Assembly (NCBI GenBank): GCA_947453825.1
Contig: CANGHN010000010.1
Coordinates: forward strand, 1 to 64,000
Reading direction: 5' to 3'
DNA length: 64,000 nt
Source: Betaproteobacteria bacterium
GTDB lineage: Bacteria; Pseudomonadota; Gammaproteobacteria; Burkholderiales; Burkholderiaceae
Position numbers and translations under genes: made by a program. This document shows, one piece after another, positions 58,007 to 64,000 of the stretch (position 1 is the first letter of the stretch; each line of letters starts with the position of its first letter). Below the pieces are notes generated by a model. It was not told the DNA's origin and searched no databases. It was given only the letters and a program-made list of their open reading frames with translations.

Positions 58007-59026
58007 CTACACAGGGCTCGCTAAAAAACCAGCATTTTCTTCCAACCACTGTATATAACGGCCTACACCCTGCTCCACATTGAGGAAGGGTTCTGTATAG
58101 CCAGCCGCACGAAGCTTAGTTAAATCTGCTTGTGTGAAGCACTGATATTTACCTTTGAGTGCGTCAGGGAAAGGAATGTACTCAATCGCTTTTTCATTTA
58201 CCAGCTCTTGCAAACTAGCAGGCTGAGCATGATCTAGCTTACGCATGGCATTAGCAACTGCATACGCCACATCATTAAATGGTTGAGCACGGCCAGTGCC
58301 TAAATTAAAGATCCCACTGATTTCTGGATGATCAAGAAAAAAGAGGTTTACTTTGACAACATCCTCTACCGACACAAAGTCACGACTTTGCTCGCCTGGA
58401 CCATATCCGCCATATTCACCGAAGAGCTTTACATGCCCATTCGCTTTGTATTGGTGGTATTGATGAAAAGCCACTGAAGCCATACGACCTTTATGGGATT
58501 CACGTGGGCCATAGACATTGAAATAGCGGAAGCCAACTACTTGTGCAGTATTGGTATTTGTAGCAAAACGCTGGCGCATGACTTGGTCAAACAAGAACTT
58601 AGAGTAGCCATAAATATTTAGGGGTTTCTCGTGTTCACGACTTTCAACAAATACGTCAGATCCACCATACGTTGCCGCAGACGAGGCGTATAAGAGTTGC
58701 ACTTTCTTAGTGGTGCAGATATCGAGCAAATCCATGCTGTAGCGATAGTTATTCGCCATCATGAAAATGCCGTCAGTCTCCATCGTATCGGAGCATGCTC
58801 CCTCATGAAAAACTGCCTTTACCTTACCAAATCGGCCATTTTTAAAAGCTTCTAAAAATTCACTCTTGTCAAGGTAATCAATGATGTCTAGATCAGCCAG
58901 ATTGCGATATTTATCTGCCGGGCGAAGATCATCAACAGCAATAATATTTTTTTCGCCGCGCGCATTTAAGGCTTGAACAATATTGGCGCCAATAAAACCA
59001 GCAGCGCCAGTTACGATAATAGTCAC
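58007..59026 (-). CDS. hldD: ADP-L-glycero-D-manno-heptose-6-epimerase
   Basis: 339 residues of short-chain epimerase. NAD-binding [11 protein letters not shown] and the Tyr-Lys pair in [11 protein letters not shown] are visible. It completes ADP-heptose for LPS inner core. The start is GTG, overlapping the hldE stop as GTGA, with GAGGA 7 bases upstream. Confidence 0.95.
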   Translation of the reverse strand: MTIIVTGAAGFIGANIVQALNARGEKNIIAVDDLRPADKYRNLADLDIIDYLDKSEFLEAFKNGRFGKVKAVFHEGACSDTMETDGIFMMANNYRYSMDLLDICTTKKVQLLYASSAATYGGSDVFVESREHEKPLNIYGYSKFLFDQVMRQRFATNTNTAQVVGFRYFNVYGPRESHKGRMASVAFHQYHQYKANGHVKLFGEYGGYGPGEQSRDFVSVEDVVKVNLFFLDHPEISGIFNLGTGRAQPFNDVAYAVANAMRKLDHAQPASLQELVNEKAIEYIPFPDALKGKYQCFTQADLTKLRAAGYTEPFLNVEQGVGRYIQWLEENAGFLASPV

Positions 59027-59952
59027 TGTAATTCCTCTGAAGTAACGGTTGCTGTACCTAGCTTACCAACCACAATACCACCAGCGCGATTTGCTAGAGC
59101 CATCGCTCTCTCCAGCGGCCACTTTGCTGCCAAGGCAACCGCTAACGTTGCAATAACGGTGTCACCAGCACCAGACACATCAAATACCTCACGTGCTTGG
59201 GCCTTCACATGACTAACGCCTGCATCTGTATACAAACTCATGCCCTCTTCAGAGCGAGTAAGCAATAAGGCCTGAAGGTCTAGTGATTTTCTGAGAGTTT
59301 GTGCCTTGTGGGTGAGATCTTCTTCACTAGTCCACTTCCCAACTACTTGACGCAATTCGCTACGATTTGGCGTTAAGACCGTGGCACCGCGATACTTTTC
59401 ATAGTCTTCCCCTTTAGGGTCGACCAAGATCATCTTATTCTGCGCTTTAGCTTGCTGAATCATATGGGCAACTTGTCCCAGCGCACCCTTGCCGTAATCA
59501 GACAGAATCACAACGTCAGCATTACCAAGTAATTTTTCAAAACGCTCTAACTTATGTGCCAATGCTTTTGGACTAGGAGCTTCTTCAAAATCCAAACGAA
59601 TTAACTGTTGTTGACGGGCAATCACACGTAACTTCACAATCGTAGGCACTTGAGCATCAATCTCTAGTTGGCTATCGACGCCACCCGACTTTAATAACTC
59701 TACAACGCGCTTACCTGGCTCATCATCGCCGACTATACCTAAAATGGTTGTATTGGCACCCAGAGCAGCAACGTTGCGCGCTACGTTAGCCGCGCCACCC
59801 AAACGCTCATCTATTTTTCCAACTTGCACAACAGGTACAGGAGCTTCAGGAGAAATACGATTGGTGTCTCCAAACCAGTAGCGGTCAAGCATGACATCGC
59901 CCACTACCAGTAGGCGGGTTTGGGAGAACTGCTCTCGATTGGCTTTTTCCAT
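59023..59952 (-). CDS. hldE: D-glycero-beta-D-manno-heptose-7-phosphate kinase
   Basis: 309 residues of pfkB-family kinase ([16 protein letters not shown] at the start, [15 protein letters not shown] near the end). It corresponds only to the kinase half of E. coli HldE; the adenylyltransferase half must be elsewhere, as in other betaproteobacteria with separate genes (RfaE1). It is followed by hldD with a 4-base overlap and preceded by ugd at 19 bases. Confidence 0.93.
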   Translation of the reverse strand: MEKANREQFSQTRLLVVGDVMLDRYWFGDTNRISPEAPVPVVQVGKIDERLGGAANVARNVAALGANTTILGIVGDDEPGKRVVELLKSGGVDSQLEIDAQVPTIVKLRVIARQQQLIRLDFEEAPSPKALAHKLERFEKLLGNADVVILSDYGKGALGQVAHMIQQAKAQNKMILVDPKGEDYEKYRGATVLTPNRSELRQVVGKWTSEEDLTHKAQTLRKSLDLQALLLTRSEEGMSLYTDAGVSHVKAQAREVFDVSGAGDTVIATLAVALAAKWPLERAMALANRAGGIVVGKLGTATVTSEELQ

Positions 59953-59971
59953 TTGACTATTTTGTATTTAC

Positions 59972-61336
59972 TTAATTATGTCGCCCAATGCCATGGTACT
60001 CAATACCTAATTCTTTCATAGAGGCTGGCTCATAGAGGTTACGGCCATCAAAAATGATGGGGCGTGTCAATTTTTGCATTACTTGATCAAAATCAGGACT
60101 ACGGAATGCCTTCCACTCGGTCACGATCACCAATGCATCACAGCCCTCTAACGCAGCCATTGGATCGCCCACCATAGAAACCTTACTCAAGCCCGCTGGA
60201 TCGCCCTTGAAATCCATTTCAAGGCAATGCTGTGCTTCTGGCATCGCAACCGGATCATGCGCTACGATCGTGGCGCCACGTCTGACCAACTCTTGAATAA
60301 TCACGCGGCTAGGAGCCTCACGCATATCATCTGTGTTCGGCTTAAACGCCAAGCCCCACAGCGCGAACTTCATATTCGATAAATCTTTACCGAAGCGCTT
60401 TTCAATCTTTTGGACCAAGATATATTTTTGTGATTCATTGACGGCTTCTACAGCATCTAAAATCTTGAGATCACGTCCATACTCCATGGCTGTTTTCGAT
60501 AAAGCAGAAACATCCTTTGGAAAGCAAGACCCGCCATAACCCGTTCCTGGATACAGAAATCCAAACCCAATACGAGAGTCTGAGCCAATGCCTTGACGGA
60601 CCGCTTCAATATCGGCGCCCACTAAATCGGCGAGATTGGCAAGCTCATTCATGAAAGAGATGCGGGTAGCAAGCATGGCATTAGCAGCATATTTAGTCAG
60701 CTCAGCACTTTTTACATCCATGTAATAGGTGCGCTCATGATGGCGGTTAAAAGGAGCGTATAACTTACGCATTTGCTCTTTCGCACGCAATCCTGTTGGG
60801 GTACTTTCTGTACCAATCACAATACGATCAGGACGCATAAAGTCTTCAACCGCAGCGCCTTCTTTTAAGAACTCAGGATTAGATACTACCGAGCAAAGAT
60901 CAGCCGGTAGATTTCTTTTTCCAAGCTCTTCAGTAATGGCAGCAGAAACCTTATCAGCGGTACCAACGGGTACTGTTGATTTATCTACGATTACTTTAGG
61001 AGTTGTCATATGGCGCCCAATATTACGAGCAGCTGCCACGACATATTGCAAGTCCGCCGAACCATCTTCATCAGGAGGAGTGCCTACTGCAATAAATTGC
61101 ACATCACCGTGTGCTACTGATGCAGGAATATCAGTGGAAAATTGCAGACGGCCAGCGGCGCGATTGCGCTCAATCATCTCTTTGAGGCCTGGCTCATAAA
61201 TAGGCACGCCACCAGAGTTCAGAATCTCAATCTTTTTAGGGTCTAAGTCTAAGCAAAAGACATTATTACCCTGCTCTGCCAAGCAAGCACCGGTAACTAA
61301 GCCTACATAGCCACTGCCGATAATCGTAACCTTCAA
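59972..61336 (-). CDS. ugd: UDP-glucose 6-dehydrogenase
   Basis: 454 residues. It oxidises UDP-glucose to UDP-glucuronate for polysaccharide or lipid A modification. NAD motif [17 protein letters not shown], active-site Cys in [12 protein letters not shown] and the C-terminal UDP-binding part ([17 protein letters not shown]) are intact. The start is TTG, with GGAG about 5 bases upstream. It is followed by hldE-hldD on the same strand. Confidence 0.95.
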   Translation of the reverse strand: MKVTIIGSGYVGLVTGACLAEQGNNVFCLDLDPKKIEILNSGGVPIYEPGLKEMIERNRAAGRLQFSTDIPASVAHGDVQFIAVGTPPDEDGSADLQYVVAAARNIGRHMTTPKVIVDKSTVPVGTADKVSAAITEELGKRNLPADLCSVVSNPEFLKEGAAVEDFMRPDRIVIGTESTPTGLRAKEQMRKLYAPFNRHHERTYYMDVKSAELTKYAANAMLATRISFMNELANLADLVGADIEAVRQGIGSDSRIGFGFLYPGTGYGGSCFPKDVSALSKTAMEYGRDLKILDAVEAVNESQKYILVQKIEKRFGKDLSNMKFALWGLAFKPNTDDMREAPSRVIIQELVRRGATIVAHDPVAMPEAQHCLEMDFKGDPAGLSKVSMVGDPMAALEGCDALVIVTEWKAFRSPDFDQVMQKLTRPIIFDGRNLYEPASMKELGIEYHGIGRHN

Positions 61337-61410
61337 AATAGCTCCAACTTTTTTATGTTTATTTAATAGCCATCATTGAACTATAACTTGATGACATCCT
61401 TATGTATTTT

Positions 61411-62622
61411 TTACATTGAAGGGCCGCTAGGAGCAGTACCCTCACTACGACGTGGGGAGTACGCCTCCCAGTGATTACATCCAGGGCATTGCCAATAGAA
61501 TCGACGTGCACGAAAACCACAATTGCCACAGGTATAGCGCGCCAAGCTAGTCGTGCGCTGACGTAACAAATTCAGAATCGATTGCAACTCTAAAAGTCTT
61601 TCAGGCTTTGCATTACCCTCTTCAATTGCTAGACGGGTTTCCGCTAACTTCGATAAAGCGCTCAAACTCGGGGAATGCTGCATTACCTCAGACAACATTG
61701 CATCTGCTGCTTTTGGCCCCCGAATGCTCATGACTTGCTTATGAACAATATCTAAAAGCTCGCCAGACGCCTGAGTCCTCAAAAGATCACAAAGCAGATT
61801 TAAACCTGCTTCTGCTTGATTAATTTCGGTATGCGCCACCATCCAGCGGTCAGCCAATAAATGCATATAAGCAGGATGAGAGACTGCAACTAAGCTCCAA
61901 GCCTCAATTGCCTGAGCTGGGCGATCCATCGCCATCAAATAATCACCTTGCAATATCAAGGCACGCGCATGATTAGGAACAGCTTGGAGAGCTCGCTGTA
62001 TTGACTGTTCAGCCTCTACTAGATCCTTGCGACGTAGAGCATCTTGACCTAATTCACAATGGAATTGAGCAATCTCAGTATGGTGAGATTTGCCTTGCAA
62101 AACTTCCAGCTCATTTGCGGCAATGATGGCTTTTTTCCAATCATGCTCCACTTGATACATTTCTAGGAGGCTCTCTTTGGCAGGTACGGCAAATTTCCCT
62201 TCACCCACCCGATTCAAAGAAGCCTCAGCACGATCTAATAGACCAGCACGTAAAAAGTCACGACCTAACTCGTAGGCCGCATGATCTCGATCACGCGGCT
62301 TTAGATCATCACGGTTTGCTAAATGTTGATGCACACGGATAGCGCGCTCAGTTTCACCGCGACGGCGAAATAAATTTCCTAATGAAAAATGGAGTTCAAT
62401 AGTTTCCGGATCTAACTGGGCAATCTTTACCAAAGTCTCAATCGCTTGATCTGGCTGCTCATTTAATAATAGACTTAAGCCTTTGAAGGTCGAGCGCTGT
62501 TGACGCATGCGCTCACGTTCATCCATCCGATTTTCAAGGCGCAAATCCCAGCGCGCAGCTAACCAACCAATACCAAACATGACTGGCAGAATCAATAACC
62601 AAGCTGTGGCTATCTGAATCAT
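61411..62622 (-). CDS. lapB: LPS assembly protein B (YciM)
   Basis: 403 residues: an N-terminal membrane span (ATAWLLILPVMFGIGWLAA), a series of TPR repeats and a C-terminal rubredoxin-like zinc site (CGNCGFRARRFYWQCPGC). With FtsH it controls LpxC turnover and so LPS amount. The usual partner gene lapA is missing between ihfB and lapB (60 bases only). Confidence 0.95.
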   Translation of the reverse strand: MIQIATAWLLILPVMFGIGWLAARWDLRLENRMDERERMRQQRSTFKGLSLLLNEQPDQAIETLVKIAQLDPETIELHFSLGNLFRRRGETERAIRVHQHLANRDDLKPRDRDHAAYELGRDFLRAGLLDRAEASLNRVGEGKFAVPAKESLLEMYQVEHDWKKAIIAANELEVLQGKSHHTEIAQFHCELGQDALRRKDLVEAEQSIQRALQAVPNHARALILQGDYLMAMDRPAQAIEAWSLVAVSHPAYMHLLADRWMVAHTEINQAEAGLNLLCDLLRTQASGELLDIVHKQVMSIRGPKAADAMLSEVMQHSPSLSALSKLAETRLAIEEGNAKPERLLELQSILNLLRQRTTSLARYTCGNCGFRARRFYWQCPGCNHWEAYSPRRSEGTAPSGPSM

Positions 62623-62682
62623 GGCGCGCAGAAATTAAATAAAAAAATGGCCCGCAAGGACCACTGAGGTTGAGCCTGAATA

Positions 62683-63027
62683 CTAGGCACCAGAACCCTC
62701 TTTAGGGCCCGCCTGTTTCAACGGCTTGTAATCCACTCGCTCACGCAACTCTTTGCCAGGCTTAAAGTGCGGAACGCGTTTCTCCGGAATTAATACTTTC
62801 TCACCAGACTTTGGGTTACGACCAGTTCGAGCAGGACGATGGTGAAGTACAAAACTTCCCACTCCGCGCAACTCAATACGCTTGCCCTCAGCCAATGCAT
62901 GAGTCATTGTGTCCAGCAAAGTTTTTACTGCCAACTCTACATCCCTAGGCAGAAGCTGCGGAAACTGTTCCGCGAGGCTCTCCACGAGTTCGGAGCGAGT
63001 AATGGCTTGTTGCTCTTGATCTGTCAT
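62683..63027 (-). CDS. ihfB: integration host factor, beta subunit
   Basis: 114 residues of the HU/IHF fold. [36 protein letters not shown] and [13 protein letters not shown] are diagnostic; the intercalating Pro lies in the arm ([11 protein letters not shown]). A 20-residue tail extends beyond E. coli IhfB. It is separated from rpsA by a terminator. Confidence 0.96.
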   Translation of the reverse strand: MTDQEQQAITRSELVESLAEQFPQLLPRDVELAVKTLLDTMTHALAEGKRIELRGVGSFVLHHRPARTGRNPKSGEKVLIPEKRVPHFKPGKELRERVDYKPLKQAGPKEGSGA

Positions 63028-63037
63028 GATCTATCAA

Positions 63038-63071
63038 TAAAAAACCGCCGCTCACCTAAGGGCAAGCGGCG
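63038..63071 (-). terminator. intrinsic terminator between rpsA and ihfB
   Basis: CGCCGCT and AGCGGCG pair over 7 bp around a 12-base loop. On the minus strand they follow the rpsA stop and precede GTTTTTTATTG. ihfB may therefore depend on read-through or its own promoter. Confidence 0.85.
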
Positions 63072-63079
63072 ATATTGAT

Positions 63080-64000
63080 TTAGCCCTGATTGTCCATTTT
63101 TGCTTTTAACAAAGCACCCAAATTGGTAGTGCCAGACTGCGCATCACCCTGGAGCTTGCTCATTGCATCTTGTTGATCAGAACTGTCTTTTGCTTTAATT
63201 GAAAGATTGATGACGCGTGACTTACGATCAATATTAATGATCATGGCAGTAACGCTATCGCCCTCTTTCAACACGTTGCGTGCATCTTCAACACGATCGG
63301 TTGAGATTTCAGAAGCACGTAAGTAAGCCTCAACTTCATCAGCCAAGTGAATGGTTGCACCCTTAGCATCAACAGCTTTCACAGTACCAGTAACGAGGCT
63401 ACCCTTGTCGCTGACAGATGTGTAGTTGTTGAATGGGTCGCCAGACAATTGCTTAATGCCGAGAGAGATACGCTCTTTCTCAACATCAATTGCCAATACA
63501 GTGGCTTCAACCTCATCACCTTTTTTGTATTTCTTCACAGCCTCTTCGCCTGGCTCATTCCATGAAAGATCTGAGAGGTGAACTAAACCATCGATACCGC
63601 CAGGCAAGCCAATGAACACTCCAAAGTCGGTAATCGACTTGATTGCGCCAGAAAGCTTGTCGCCTTTTTGTTGTGAACGTGAGAATTCTTCCCATGGATT
63701 CGCTTTGCACTGTTTGATACCCAAGCTAATACGACGCTTGTCTTCATCAATATCCAGAACCATGACCTCAACTTCGGTTCCTAGTGCAGTTGCTTTACTT
63801 GGAGCAACGTTCTTGTTGGTCCAGTCCATTTCAGAAACGTGTACCAAACCTTCGATACCAGATTCGATCTCAACGAACGCACCGTAGTCAGTCAAGTTGG
63901 TTACTTTGCCGAATAAACGGGTGTTTGGAGGGTAGCGACGTGCGATACCAACCCATGGATCATCACCAAGCTGCTTCACACCGAGTGAAACACGGTTCTT
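63080..64000 (-). CDS. rpsA: 30S ribosomal protein S1, 3' part
   Basis: 306 codons of the C-terminal part, open to the window edge, so the start lies outside. Three full S1 RNA-binding repeats are visible ([38 protein letters not shown] and a third starting [13 protein letters not shown]) with the [10 protein letters not shown] linkers. S1 brings mRNA to the 30S subunit. The order rpsA-ihfB-lapB is conserved. Confidence 0.97.
   Translation of the reverse strand, partial: KNRVSLGVKQLGDDPWVGIARRYPPNTRLFGKVTNLTDYGAFVEIESGIEGLVHVSEMDWTNKNVAPSKATALGTEVEVMVLDIDEDKRRISLGIKQCKANPWEEFSRSQQKGDKLSGAIKSITDFGVFIGLPGGIDGLVHLSDLSWNEPGEEAVKKYKKGDEVEATVLAIDVEKERISLGIKQLSGDPFNNYTSVSDKGSLVTGTVKAVDAKGATIHLADEVEAYLRASEISTDRVEDARNVLKEGDSVTAMIINIDRKSRVINLSIKAKDSSDQQDAMSKLQGDAQSGTTNLGALLKAKMDNQG

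Noticed and set aside
63979..64000. Internal Met of rpsA as a gene start
   Set aside because: The frame continues to the window edge with S1 linker sequence ([10 protein letters not shown]), so the gene is simply truncated.

Overview
The window looks like chromosomal DNA of a Polynucleobacter-like freshwater betaproteobacterium (Burkholderiaceae). This rests on protein resemblance recalled from memory, a moderate GC content, betaproteobacterial gene order (map-glnD divergent from rpsB; rpsP-rimM-trmD-rplS; rpsA-ihfB-lapB-ugd-hldE-hldD-cysM) and several single-gene Bug-type binding proteins typical of Burkholderiales. No rRNA, tRNA, CRISPR array, insertion sequence or phage gene was seen. No gene-free gap exceeds 300 bases.

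Layout. 1-3.9 kb: rpsB 5' end, map and glnD. 4-7.8 kb: small metabolic genes (glyoxylate carboligase with a divergent LysR regulator, a tautomerase, a class II aldolase). 7.8-17.5 kb: housekeeping genes ligA, zipA and smc on the minus strand, then dapD, dapE and prmB on the plus strand. 17.5-34 kb: an accessory catabolic region. 34-49 kb: housekeeping and transport genes (PII, carboxylesterase, NRAMP-like, TRAP binding protein, pmbA, mog, orn, M48 protease, rsgA, CobD-like, CoA Nudix hydrolase) and the rpsP-rimM-trmD-rplS operon. 49-55 kb: acyl-CoA oxidation (acyl-CoA dehydrogenase, ETF, acyl-CoA synthetase) and an HDAC-family protein. 55-64 kb: mltB, cysM, a ComEA-like gene, LPS precursor genes, lapB, ihfB and the 3' part of rpsA.

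The accessory region has three blocks. Block A (17554-24065) is dominated by exported proteins: an FMN alpha-hydroxy-acid dehydrogenase with a twin-arginine signal, two secreted cupins, a secreted NHL-type beta-propeller, a Bug binding protein and a ModA-like binding protein, plus one cytosolic isopropylmalate-dehydrogenase-family enzyme. The FMN enzyme keeps all the catalytic residues I could align and also carries a c-type haem motif (CAGCH) in a variable loop. That suggests a flavocytochrome c passing electrons to periplasmic carriers, and it is the most unusual item here. Block B (24088-30965) is a one-direction cluster of a FadR-type regulator, a family III CoA-transferase, a three-subunit biotin-dependent acyl-CoA carboxylase with a separate 74-residue biotin carrier, a Bug binding protein and a cupin. 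It looks like a complete uptake, CoA-activation and carboxylation route for an unknown acid. Block C holds the two L-tartrate dehydratase subunits, a nitroreductase and an HPP membrane protein.

With gcl and the hydroxy-acid enzymes, the metabolic theme is use of small (C2-C4) hydroxy- and dicarboxylic acids. This would suit a bacterium living on photodegraded humic matter, but that ecological reading is inference.
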